From the NCBI GenBank assembly GCA_013399855.1, contig VXAY01004755.1, positions 119,702 to 183,701 on the forward strand: a stretch of DNA of 64,000 nucleotides, read 5' to 3'. The notes below the pieces were generated by a model, which saw only the letters and a list, made by a program, of their open reading frames with translations, was not told where the DNA came from and did not search any database. The first letter of the stretch is position 1, and every line of letters begins with the position of its first letter. Position numbers and translations under genes: made by a program. Origin of the DNA: Oxyruncus cristatus. Its lineage: Eukaryota > Chordata > Aves > Passeriformes > Cotingidae. Of this stretch, positions 24,930 to 35,301 are shown piece by piece.

Positions 24930-25400
24930 CAGCCATTTTTTTTACCTAAACTCATTTTCTCCCTCACTGATGTTTAATTGGCTCCACAGGATGAAGAGAT
25001 ACTCTTATTTTCTGCCTTCCAGAACCCCATATCCCCTCATACAGCAACTGAAGACACTAATAACTCCATCTAATTACAGAGCCAGTGATCCCTGCTCCGG
25101 GAATGGCAGATATGCTGGGATTATTTATGTCACCTGCTTTGCTCCACACGGAGCTCGAGCCAGCTCCACTTGCTTTTTTTAGCAAAGCACATTTCATTTT
25201 TCACTCCCCACTGTCATCCCCTTCCCTGTCTCATTCAGAAACTTCACCCACTCGTTCTATCACAGCCTGTCTCTCTGCTACCCTGTGATATAAATCAGCA
25301 TCATTTATGCTGGTAAAATCCTCTAAATCACTTATTGTCCTCATCATTATTATTTATCTCAGCCTGAAGGTGACACATGCAAAGTCAAGCTCTTCTGTTC
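24930..25400. other. AT-rich unique block, candidate conserved elements
   Basis: Two non-repetitive stretches, about 24930-25120 and 25280-25390, contain words such as 'taataactccatctaattac' and 'ataaatcagcatcatttatg', and a TATTTATC word at about 25350. They show no transposon or coding signal. Confidence 0.25.
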
Positions 25401-25499
25401 CCCCAGCAAGGATTTTAAGAGGCTTATGGGGCTTGGCAACCCAACTGCAAAACCTGATGCAGAGTTTCCTAATGAGGCTGCAACTGCCTGGTTTTGCAT

Positions 25500-25645
25500 C
25501 ATAGAGTCACGGAATGGTTTGGGTTGGAAGGGACCTCAAAGATCATCTTGTTCCAATCCCCTGCCATGGGCAGGGACACCTTCCCCTAGACCAGGTTGCT
25601 CCAAGTCCTGTCCAACCCGGCCTTGGACACTTCCAGGTACGGGAC
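25500..25645 (-). mobile_element. CR1 LINE fragment (3' end)
   Basis: Begins 'catagagtcacggaatgg' (a mutated tail), then 'tttgggttggaagggacct', 'ccatgggcagggacaccttc', 'ctagaccaggttgctccaag' and 'ccttggacacttccagg'. It is 5'-truncated at about 145 bp. Confidence 0.93.
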
Positions 25646-26089
25646 ATCACTCAGCTTGGTTCCATTGATCCCCTTGTGATGATTCCCTGGTCTAACTGCC
25701 CCCTTCATGGATGGGACCAGGACCAAGCACTCAGGGACACATTTCCCTGCAAGCATCAGGTGTGGTTTGGGATCACTGTTCCAAAGACACTGCCTGTGTG
25801 CTGGAATCACCTGATTAAAACCTGCATCCTCATCTGTGTTATGCAAGAAAGACCACACAGGCAATTTTGTCGGGGATTATCAGCCTGGTTAAGCTAACAA
25901 GTGTTAATAATTCGTTTCCCCTCTCGGTTTATCTCATAAACTGAAGGAGTTAAAACTCAGTAATTGTGGTCACACTGCACATGTAAATAAACAAAAAACC
26001 CAACCTGTTACCTCCTCTGCCTCCCCTGAGCAGGAAAAACAAATGTAAGAAATTAATCGAAGATAAAAAAAACCTGGTACAAATGCAGA
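25646..26089. other. gene-free unique sequence
   Basis: An AT-rich stretch at 25860-26060 contains 'aacaagtgttaataattcg' and 'gagttaaaactcagtaattg'. No gene or repeat is recognised. Confidence 0.5.
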
Positions 26090-26460
26090 TCGAGCACAGA
26101 AGCCAAGGCGGCAGCTTTTGGAGAGGGTCCCCAAATTGCAACGCTGCCAAAGCCAGCTCTGCCCTTCCGTGGTGCCAGCCAGAGGGATGTCCCCACCCTC
26201 CAAAGCCGTATTTTCCAGTCCACCTCCCCTGTGCAGCTCCGGCCCCCCGGAGCCGAGGCGGAGCAGGTTGACCTGCAGCCCCCCTCCCCTTCTCCCCCCC
26301 GGAGCAATAACGCTCGGGAATATCGATCCTCGCGCTTGTCACTCCGGATGGATGTGGCACCGCTAAATCCCTAACCTTTAGCTGTGCCTGGAGTCTGTAA
26401 CTCCCACCCTCTCCTCCCGCCGGGCAGCGAACACCATGTCCAACAGCCTATTAGCCGGAG
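26090..26460. promoter_or_regulatory. second CpG-rich patch
   Basis: CpG dinucleotides cluster in 'ccggagccgaggcggagcag', 'gcaataacgctcgggaata' and 'tcgatcctcgcgcttgtcac'. A long C-run cluster (about 26277-26300) could form a G-quadruplex on the minus strand. It lies directly next to the pyrimidine array. There is no core promoter word and no convincing frame. Confidence 0.35.
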
Positions 26461-26545
26461 AACAGCCTGTCCCCTGTCAAAACACACGAGTTGGTGCCAC
26501 GGTCCCCTCGGGAATGCCGGCGGCTGCTGACAGCGCTCTGGCGTG

Positions 26546-27022
26546 CCTGCCTGCTTCCCTGCCTGCCTTTCTGCCGCCCTGCCTGTTTCCCTGCTTCCTT
26601 GCCTGCCTCCCTGCTTCCCTGCCTGCCTCCCTGCTTTCCTGCTTCCCTGCCTGCCTTCCTGCTTCCCTTCTTCCCTCCCTGCCTTCCTGCTTCCCTCCCT
26701 GCCTCTCTGCCTTCCTTCCTTCTTCCCTGCCCTCCTGACNNNNNNNNNNNNCTCTCTCCTTCCCTCCCTGCCTTCCTGCTTTCCTTCTTCCCTGCCTGCC
26801 TCTCTGCTTCCCTCCCTGCTTCCCTGCTTTCCTCCCTGCCTGCCTCCCTGCTTCCCTGCATGTCTTCCTGCTTCCCTCCCTGCCTTCTTGCTTCCCTGCC
26901 TGCCTTCCTGGTTTTCTTCTTCCCTCCCTGCCTCTCTGCTTCCCTCCCTGCCTCTCTGCCTTCCTTCCTTCTTCCCTGCCCTCCTCTCTGCTTCCCTGCC
27001 TGCCTTCCTGCCTGCCTGCATC
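26546..27022 (+). repeat. degenerate tetranucleotide (CCTG/CTTC)n array with 12-N gap
   Basis: About 480 bases of almost pure pyrimidine with G only in CTG words, built from CCTG, CTTC, CCTC, CCTT and close variants. From 26546 to 26737 it parses into 48 consecutive tetramers without a single indel, and the part after the gap (26740-26751 are N) also stays in one 4-nt phase. A block of about 45 bases ending in CTTCCCTGCCCTCCT occurs on both sides of the gap (about 26693-26736 and 26942-26985). Pro/Ala/Leu/Ser-rich frames on the plus strand and Arg/Lys/Gly/Gln-rich frames on the minus strand are translation artefacts. Confidence 0.95.
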
Positions 27023-27447
27023 CTGGAAACTACCACGAGCTCCAGCTGAAGAGCAAAATGACCTCGTGTCTAGCGAAGAAAGGAGGAAAAGCAGGCATTG
27101 CCCCCTTGCTGTCCTCAAGACCCACTTTCCTTCAGACACGGAGAGGACAGTGCTGGCCTTCATCCCCTCAGCCCTCCTCCTCGCCTGCTGGAGCAGAAGG
27201 GAAGCTGCTCAGGGTGGGAGGAACGCAAAGGGAAGGATTTTAGGCTCACACTACGTGTGTTTCAAAAGCAAGGACCTGACTCTCTCCTTCTCTGCGCCGT
27301 ACAATTATTTGTGAGCATGAACGTTTTGAAATGAGATCTGGAGTTGGTTTTATGGTTTCCTTGTCTTAAGGAAAATGATGCAGCCAGATGAAGGTGGGTA
27401 ACAAACTCCAAGTGATTTAGTAGGTACCCAAAAACCCCATGAGAAGT
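27023..27447. other. gene-free spacer
   Basis: Unique sequence between the pyrimidine array and a CR1 copy. Nothing recognised. Confidence 0.5.
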
Positions 27448-27692
27448 TCATAGGATCGTGGAATGGTTTGGGTTGGGAGGGGCCATCTGGTTCCAACCCC
27501 CTGCCTGGGCAGGACCATATCTGACTAGATCAGAGCTCCAGCCTGTCCTTGGGCACTTCCAGGGATCCAGGGGCAGCCACAGCTTCTCTGGGAAACCTGT
27601 GCCAGGGCCTCACCACCCTCACAGGGAAGAATTTCTTCCTGATAACTAATCTAACCCTTACCTCTCTCAGATTGAAGCCATTCCCTCTTAAA
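27448..27692 (-). mobile_element. CR1 LINE fragment (3' end)
   Basis: Begins with a mutated tail 'aggatcgtggaatggtttg', then 'ttccaaccccctgcctggg', 'gggcacttccaggg', 'gccagggcctcaccaccctc', 'aagaatttcttcctgataac' and 'gattgaagccattccctc'. It is 5'-truncated and diverged. Confidence 0.9.
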
Positions 27693-27844
27693 ACAGTCAT
27701 TAATTATTTCAATAAAGACATGACCTCAGGCCACCTGGGTCCTGCCTGGAACTCAGGTGACATCTTGGTTTTAGACACCCAAAACCTTGAAGTATCCTGG
27801 TGGCTTTGAGGCATCCTTGATATAAAATGAAGAAATTGATATTT

Positions 27845-28060
27845 CATGAAGAAATTTTCCCTAATATCCGATCTAAACCTCCCTGTCACAACTTGAGACA
27901 GCTTCCCCTCATCCTGTCACTTGTTACCTGGGAGAAGAGACAAACTCCCACCTGGCTCCAATCTCTTTTCAGGGGGTTGTAGAGAGCAGTAAAATCCCCC
28001 TGATCCTCATTTTCTCCAGGTTAAACACCCCCAGCTCCATCAGCCACTGACCTCTGGATA
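27845..28060 (-). mobile_element. second CR1 fragment, internal part
   Basis: Starts without a tail at 'catgaagaaattttccctaa', then 'tatccgatctaaacctccct', 'atcctgtcacttgttacctg', 'ggagaagagacaaactccca' and 'ccccagctccatcagcc'. It covers a part of the CR1 consensus that overlaps the end of the neighbouring copy at 27448-27692, so it is a separate copy. Its 3' end is missing. The words suit a different CR1 subfamily from its neighbour. Confidence 0.85.
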
Positions 28061-29139
28061 AAGAACCTCTGGACTAGACATCTGCCTGGGCAGTCCCCAC
28101 CCCACATCCACACACAACACGAGTCCCAAGGTTGGTCTGACACCTTCACATGGCTCCCCCTTTCCTGTCCTTGTCCTACATATCCAATTACTAAGTCCAG
28201 CTTTACCACGTGGTGGGTTAAACCTCATTAGGGTTGAAACTCTTTCACTGTTTTCCTCCAAGCCGTGCCCCGTGTAGGAGCTTTCCTAACCAGCATCGCT
28301 CTGGGATGAAGCCCACGAGGTTTGATCTCAACCCAAAACTCATTCAGTCATTCCTAAGGAATTGCACCGTCCTGGTGTGTCACCTGGCTCCCTCCAGTAA
28401 TAACTTTTGAAATCCATGGGTGTATTTCAATCACTGAAAGCCCAAAAAGCATTAGGAGTTGGCTCAGTTTAAAGGCTGTGGGCAGCTGGATGGAGGGAAA
28501 ACACTGAATTACTGGGAGCAGGGCTGGGGCTGGGGCTCAGCAAGGCTGGAAAAGGCACATGGGAGAGAGATCTTTGAAAGGCCCCAACCCCAGGAAATGT
28601 TTCAGATCAGAGCTCACACCTTACTAGGCTCGTGCTAATCCAGCCATGAGGCACAGAGCCACGGGAAATCAAGCCCCACAAGCCCTGATCCTCGTGGATC
28701 AGCTTGGACTGTTAAAAAAACAAACAAACAAAAAAAAGTTAAATGCAAAGAAAAGCCTTTCCTAAAGCAGAAACTTCTGGAGCAGCACTTCCTAGTCCTC
28801 CTGGTGGAACAGAGGTGGGCTTGGGGTGGTGAGGAAACGCAAACACCGTTTCTGAGATAGAAAGAGGCACTAAAAAGACAACAAAGAGGATTTCCATTGG
28901 GATCTAGAGAGGGTTGTAGGTGCCAAGACTGAGGAGCTAAAAAACTTTGAAAAACTCTACCTCCTTAAGCATGGCTTGGTTTTAACAGCAATTCTTGCCC
29001 AGATTTGGGGTTATTCTGGTTTTACCCTATTCCTGTGAAAGCTGTGACAAGACCAATAAAAAGAGAGTGTTACAAGATCCCTGAATTCCTTTCAAAACAC
29101 CCTTTCTCTGCCTGGAGAAGATCCCCTTTGCTAATGTGG
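28061..29139. other. gene-free unique sequence
   Basis: A G-run motif of four runs (GGG/GGG/GGGG/GGGG with 4-, 2- and 2-nt loops) lies at 28514-28535. An A-rich CAAACAAAC tract is at about 28713-28738. No gene is seen. Confidence 0.5.
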
Positions 29140-29470
29140 TAGCTACAAACCAGTAGCAAACAAGGTTTGATTGATTTGCTCTTGATTAGAGCTAAAGGAC
29201 TTTTTTTTGGCCAGAGTTGTATTTTGAAGCAAAATAAGTGGAAATCCAATCAGAGCAAACTGCTCTGTAATACATTTTTTAAACACAAATAATTTGGCAA
29301 GCTCAACAAGGCAGAAAACTCCCACACTTGCTTTTATTATTTTAAAGCAAAGTGTGTAATTACAGTCCCCTTTCAGTTAGAAATGTCTTTCTGCTTTCTT
29401 CAAAATTCAATATCAAGTTTTCTCGTACACGAAATTCGCTTAGTTTCAAATTGAGTAGAAGGGGTTGTTT
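29140..29470. other. AT-rich block, candidate conserved non-coding element
   Basis: About 330 non-repetitive AT-rich bases, including 'tttgattgatttgctcttga', 'gcttttattattttaaagc' and 'agtgtgtaattacagtccc', with no transposon or coding signal. Conservation is inferred only from composition. Confidence 0.27.
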
Positions 29471-29682
29471 CACGGCACAAGAATACTGTTGCTTATTTTC
29501 TAATTCATAAAAAAAAAAAAAAAAGAAAGAAAAAGTGGCTGTGCTGCTGTTCTGTCCTCTGCAAACCAAACTGACACCATTTCTTTCCTTAAGGATAAAA
29601 AATTCAAGACCGTGGGCTAAATGAACAAGTCTAATCCACGCTTTTATGTGGCCCAAGTGGGGCTGTGACGTTCAGCCTGCAG

Positions 29683-29783
29683 TGCTACTTGTTCATTTAG
29701 ATTTGACTTTCAGCTTTAAATGCTACTCGTTCATCTGGATTTGACTCTCGACTTTCAATGCTGCTTCTTCATCTAGATTTCAC
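29683..29783 (+). repeat. 38-bp tandem repeat, 2.7 copies
   Basis: Units start at 29683, 29721 and 29759, each reading TGCT(A/G)CTT or TGCTACTC, then (G/C)TTCAT(T/C)T(A/G)GATTT. The first two are full 38-mers and the third is cut at 25 bases. The 14-mer CTAAATGAACAAGT at 29617-29630 is the exact reverse complement of 29687-29700 inside unit 1, giving an inverted repeat with a 56-nt spacer. Confidence 0.9.
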
Positions 29784-29959
29784 GCCTGTGTGTAAATAAT
29801 GTTCTCAGTGAGGGTTGGGGGAGGTATTTTCATTTAACAGATCACTAATCTGGCAAGGCTTCAGAGTCCTGAGCTGCGTCCTCCTTTTCCACAGCAACGT
29901 GCAAGTCCCAGCCTTCACCAGACCGGCAGCCTCAGCCAGGAATTCCCTCTGATTTCCTA
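29784..29959. other. gene-free spacer
   Basis: Short unique stretch; nothing recognised. Confidence 0.5.
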
Positions 29960-30260
29960 CTCAAACCACTTGATTCCTCCTGCTTCCTTTATTATTCCGT
30001 TTAACGGTCCCTGACATGCTTTTGGCAACCTCCTCAGAGATAATCAGGTTGTAGCGCTTGAGACCAGCTCTGCTCAGATAAAGAAAAAATGAGTGATAAA
30101 AACCAGTGATGTATTTGCAGATCAGAGGCAGAGCAGCCCAGAGCACGCTGTGGTTTAGACTTTTGATCAGCAGAGAAGGCACGTTCCTCGTTGGTGCTGT
30201 AATACAGCAGCCACGGGGGTTTTTCTGTATCAATTGGCAGGGTTAGAGCTGGAGCCTCCA
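29960..30260. other. unique block, candidate conserved non-coding element
   Basis: Non-repetitive sequence with 'ttattattccgtttaacgg', 'agagataatcaggttgtag' and 'aatgagtgataaaaaccag'. It holds GATA-type words and no transposon or coding signature. The call rests on composition alone. Confidence 0.25.
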
Positions 30261-33200
30261 GCCCTGTCTGCAAGACTCAGCTCCTTCCCCGGGGGATTGG
30301 ACACGGCTCCTATTTTCTCCTCTCGCAGATATTTCTCAGCACAAATCATGCTAAACACTGGATGGCCTAATGGACCTCAATTCTCTTCAGATCTTAGTCT
30401 TCCCGAGGGTTAAACTTGAAAAAGTTACAAGAGAACGGAGAACTTGGGCGGAAGGGAAGAAAAAAAGCAGAAAAAGGAGAAAAAAAAAAAAAAAAGAAAA
30501 CCAGCAAAAACATGGCACGCAAAAAATGAACCTGAAACAAACCCAAACCACCCAGTTGTTGGATCTGCAAAGGTCTCCTCTCCAGCGTTATTGATTTAGT
30601 TACACCTCCGCTGCCTGACCCATTAAACACGGCTCACTGGCGAGGTGTCAGATATTCAAGTTGCACTTTGTTACATCCTTGGACATCTCCTGTGTCTGGA
30701 GGTGTTCAACACCTTTTAAATTTCCTTACTTTAGTCGCAAATTCACACAGACCTCTGAGTGAGAGGAATTTGCTCGCGACACAGTTTGCAGGAGCTCCTT
30801 CCAGTTTTTTTGTGTCTTGTCTCACCTGGGCTGATAGTGGTTGGGAGTCATTTACCTGATGCTGCCCCTCGAAGGTGGGATGTCCCCAGGCCACGTCTGT
30901 AAGAGTGTGAAGGCACTGACACCTCAGAAGGCCTTTCTTCCCCCCTAAAAACAGCAGCTGGTTCAAAGGGTGGTCTCTTGGACTGCTAATCACCCTCCAC
31001 CGTCTGGACAACTGGAAATCTGGTTTGTAGATGTGGCGAGTTGCTTGAGAAGAATTCTTCTCCTCCAGCATGGTTGGGATCATCTCACATCCTTCAGTGA
31101 TGGGGTCCAGACATGCTCTCAGTCTTTGGCAATCAAAATGTATTGGGACACACAGCAGGGTTGCATGTCCCAGCCTTTCCTTACAAAGCAGAGTCCCAGT
31201 GAAGGCCCTTTCTTGGGAAAACCGAGGAGTGATTTGCCCAGACACTTTTTCAGAGATGTTCTCTCCTGCGAAGAACTGTCTCTGTTTCTCATTCATGTGC
31301 TCTGGGATATTGTTGTTGTCCCTTTTCCCAGGATACTGGGCAAGGAGTTTGGAAAGGTTGGTTGGCAAAACACAGTTCATGGGGAGAAAGAAAAGGAAGC
31401 GTATGGGCAAAACCCAACCAGGGGTGAACCCACTGAACATTCCCATCCGTGTCCAGGTTCCTACACCCCCAAGTGCACAGGCACATCCTGACAGGGTGTT
31501 CCTGGGTTTGCTACAGACTTGGCTAAGGCAGCAACGACAGAAAATGCTGCAGGTCAGCAGGGAGGAACTGAGGCAGAAGGAAAGCCTGGCAGGTACAGCT
31601 CCAGCCTGTGTTAAATCCTGCCTTTGAATCCCAATCCAAACGTAGTTGTGGTGGCCTGGATGCTCTGAGGGCAGTAGATCAGGGCCTGGTCTGCGCTATG
31701 GGGAAACTTCACTGGAGAAAACTCCTCCACGTGTGACAGCACCACTGGAAACACCTGCTCCAAGGCCACAGTAGGACCCAGATCTTCCACTGGGACAAAC
31801 GGTCTGTCTTTCCCAATTTTCTTCCCGAGCCTCTCTACATTTTCCAGCGTGCCGCGCCTTTTCCTGGAAGACGATTAGGTCGGTAGTTTTCCATACAGTG
31901 GATAATTCAGCCTCATGGGTCAATGCACAGATTTTTGTCTCGACTCTGAGATCCCATCGGCCTGGCAGCTGAAGCCCTGACTGCCCATAACGGATGCGCC
32001 TTTGCCGGTGTTTCAGCTTGATCCTGCTTTTTACCCAAAGTAAATTGTAGGCACTCGTGAAAAAACTGAGTGGATTTACCCTGTGGGGATGAGGCTGTTC
32101 TTTCTGCTGCTGGATAACTGCAGGCCTTGGCCTATGGCTTTTGGTTGGAAATACAAGCACTGGCAACATCTGAATTTCTACTGACTCCAAAGAAAAATTT
32201 ACATTACTCCTTGAAAATTGCAGACCTCCTATAATTCCCATTTCCCTGAGCATGTCCCAGGAAATCCCTGCAGAGGAGTAACAAGGGTCTTCAGTTTTAT
32301 TCCTCAGGCAGCAGGGAGTAAACAGCACAATAAGGAAAGAGCTTATCAGAGCCCAGGATCAGACACTTGGCAGGAGCAGTTTATTCCAGGCAGATCTCAG
32401 ATATTTCCTTGTCCCCTCTCATTGGAAAGTCTCTCTTTTCCAATATTTTGGAGCTTCCATTGCTAATCTCACCCAAACCCAAGGAACATCCAGACTTTTG
32501 GAGCCTGGTGCAAAGCTCTGCTGTGACTTGGGCTGTAGTTGACTGCGACTTGTCACTTCACCCACCGCTTTGAGTGGTGGATTCCATGACACCTGCTGTA
32601 ATCCACCCTGGAACGTTCCTGAAGAGACGCCGGAGGAATTCTTAGGATGCATTTCCCTCAGACCGCAATATATTCCATATGCTCCAACTGTGGAGGAGAA
32701 GGGAACTGGTGCGTTGAGTCGCCTCTGGTAAATCCATCATTCCCAGCTGGGGGGACGGGGGGACAGCCAGAGCTTATCAGTGTTTTCCCTGGCTTTACAG
32801 CTGGAAGAAATTTACAGCCCAACACACCCTCCCGTTGCAAAGGAGGGAGAAGCCCTCCCCAAACATGCCTACAAGCCCCTGTTATCATCAGAGGAGCAGG
32901 GAGCTTGGGATCACTTTTATTGCTGGCCACCACGGGCTCCTCTGGAACCCACAGGAGCCACCAGGAGCAGTGCCCTCAGCCACCCCCTTGGAAAGCATCT
33001 TGATCAAATTGAGGTTATCTGCGAGTCTGCCTCTTTCTGAAGATGCTCACAAACAGGTTTTGCCCCCTTTCCCCAAAGCTCCCTCGTGAGGGAACCTCAG
33101 AACCAAACATGCTGAAGACCCATTTTCTCTTGGGGAACTTCCTGGAGCCTCCTCCCGCTGCAGGAGGTTGTGGGCTCCTCTTTGCACACGCCAAAATCTA

Positions 33201-33589
33201 CACGTGGCTGCAACCCAAACTGCTTGATTTGTGGCTTCACTGAGATATTATTGTTGGGCAGGGAGCATTTCATATCTGAAATCAATCTGCTTTTGGCAAA
33301 CTGGCGGCAAACAAATACCCAGCTACAAATTTCACGACTGAAATGTTGATAAGCATTTTTTTTTTTTAAATTGCAATTTTACATACATATATATATTTTA
33401 ATTACTTACCTCTCCAGCAGCTTTGCTTGATCTTCAGGTTTGAAAAGCCTGGTGAGGCCAGTGAGGCCTTGCTGAGCTCTCCCAACCCCACATCCTCCCA
33501 CGGACAGGGTGAACTTGGAGGATCAGGTCACCGAGGCTGAGCTTGTCCTCAAGAGCTGTTGGGAAATGGGGTCCTGTGGAGGGCAGTGA

Positions 33590-33790
33590 GATAATTAATG
33601 GTTATCTAAGCAATTGACTTGTTTATAATCACTTTTTAGAATTAACTTAATTGTTCTAATTATCATTGATTGTTTCTATTTAAGTGATAACTATCTAAGT
33701 TGTGATCTAAAGTACAGGCAGCCTAGACCGTGCTTCAAATGTGTCTTTTGCAACTGATTTCCGCTTTTAAATATAGGGCTCTTTTTTAAA
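33590..33790. other. very AT-rich block with TAAT and GATA words
   Basis: The stretch contains 'gataattaatggttatctaa', 'gaattaacttaattgttct', 'aattatcattgattg' and 'aagtgataactatctaag'. It is dense in homeodomain-type TAAT/ATTA and GATA-type words and is not a simple repeat. It could be an enhancer-type conserved element or merely AT-rich DNA. Confidence 0.25.
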
Positions 33791-34539
33791 ACTTCAGTAA
33801 ACTGAAGGGGGGAAAAAAGAGAAAGTTAAATATTTGCCTTCAGAGCAAATTTTTCTGGATTAAATTTCTTCCAGCTACACGAAAATACCTTGTTGCTGGC
33901 GAGACTCTGGAATAACAAACCCTGGATTATACCTGTGTGTGCACACACGGCCCAAGATTCCCTCCCCCCAAAAAAACAAAAAAACAAACCCTCGTGAAAG
34001 GCAAATACGAAAACAGAGTGTGTTCATCACAGAAGGGAAGAAAGCCCATGAGGAAGCAGATGTAAGAGTCAGGCTTTCAATACACTCCAGCAAATAGCCA
34101 GTGAAAGAATAATGAGTCGAAAGACGCCGGGCCAAACTCGGCGCTGGCACAACTCCACCCGAGCCGGTGGAGATGGGCCAGGAGCGGATGTTTCCCACTT
34201 CGTCAGTTGGATGTGAGGAGTTTGTTTTCCAAGTCACCCCTCCCTCTCACTTAAATTCCCCTGTCGTTGATCGATGGGTGTCCCAAAGATGCTGAGTGGA
34301 GAAATCTGGTGCTGGCGGAGCTGGTATTTCGCTGCGTAAAAAGCAGAGAGTCTCCGGTCTGGAAATGGCAGAGAGGTTTCTTCAAGGGCTGCCAAAACCC
34401 GAAAAAGATAAAAGAAAAAAAAAAAAAAAAGACATAAGCTAGAGGCTGTGCTTTCTGAGGACACTGCCAATTTTTTAAAAGGATAATCCCAGTAGATACA
34501 GCATTATGTGACAAAAGTCCCATTGTGGAAACGCTGCCA

Positions 34540-34760
34540 ATTTTTTGAACATCGGCATTTAATCTCTTGGCAATAACACAAGTTATTATAACAAAGTGGC
34601 TTTATTTTTATTTTTTCTTATTGTCACTGACAACATACTTGCATACATTGTAGCAGCAGCATGTGGTCTGAAGAAGGTTCATTTGCTGTGCAGTTAATAG
34701 TGGCATGAAAATCTGCACAGAGCTATTGCAGCCTGAACCAACAGACACAAAGTCATTGAT
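34540..34760. other. unique block, candidate conserved non-coding element
   Basis: Non-repetitive sequence including 'acatcggcatttaatctctt', 'acacaagttattataacaaa' and 'gtgcagttaatagtggcatg'. No transposon or coding signature is seen. A direct repeat CTGCCAATTTTTT occurs at 34464 and 34534, just at its left edge. Confidence 0.27.
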
Positions 34761-35301
34761 GTTAGAGCTGGAACACGGAGAGGACGGGAATATTTGCCAA
34801 GCACCTGACTCTTGTTTCAGCCTGATTTTCTCTCCACAGCTGCTGATAAAGGCAGGAACAGGTTAAATCCTGCTCTAGTCCTCCTAGGCTTTTTTACAGG
34901 TGAAATTTTCTAGGATTTGCAAAGAGGTTTTAAGGATTTGGCACACAAAAAGGACTTAGGGCAGGACTTTCCCAGGCAGCAGAGCATGAAGCCAAGATCT
35001 TCCACCCAGCAAGGATGCACTGGTGAGATGTGAGCTGTAGTAAGAGGCTGAGTGAGAAGAAGCCAAGGTGGAATGGCTGTGAAAGCACTGGTGGCAACCA
35101 GAACACTCCCAGAGCCTTCCATGATGTTGAGTGTTCAGATTCACTTGGTACCTGGTTTGGCTGCAAAGGAAGGGCTGGCAGCACTGGACAAGACCTTCCC
35201 ATGGGCTGGCAAGGACAGCAAAGCTCTGGGTGGGGCAGGAGCTCAGGGCCACCAAGGAGAGTGACAGGACAGAAACCCAGAGATGAGTCTTACCTGAGGT
35301 T

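Larger units (their letters stand above)
30261..35301. other. gene-free region with AT-rich blocks
   Basis: Minus-strand open frames of 246 codons (30706-31446) and 210 codons (31696-32328) lie close together, but I recognise no domain, start context or partner exon in them. AT-rich unique blocks occur at 33230-33420 (with a 6-bp-stem palindrome ATTTCA-TATC-TGAAAT at about 33269-33284), 33590-33790 and 34540-34760. A runs or T runs sit at about 30480-30495, 33357-33368 and 34416-34430. Confidence 0.45.

Noticed and set aside
26371..27243. Long frames on both strands through the pyrimidine array (Pro/Ala/Leu/Ser-rich on plus, Arg/Lys/Gly/Gln-rich on minus)
   Set aside because: They are translations of a tetranucleotide repeat that lacks stop codons, and several cross the N gap.
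29683..29783. CRISPR-like array
   Set aside because: The 38-bp units are directly adjacent without spacers, and the DNA is vertebrate.
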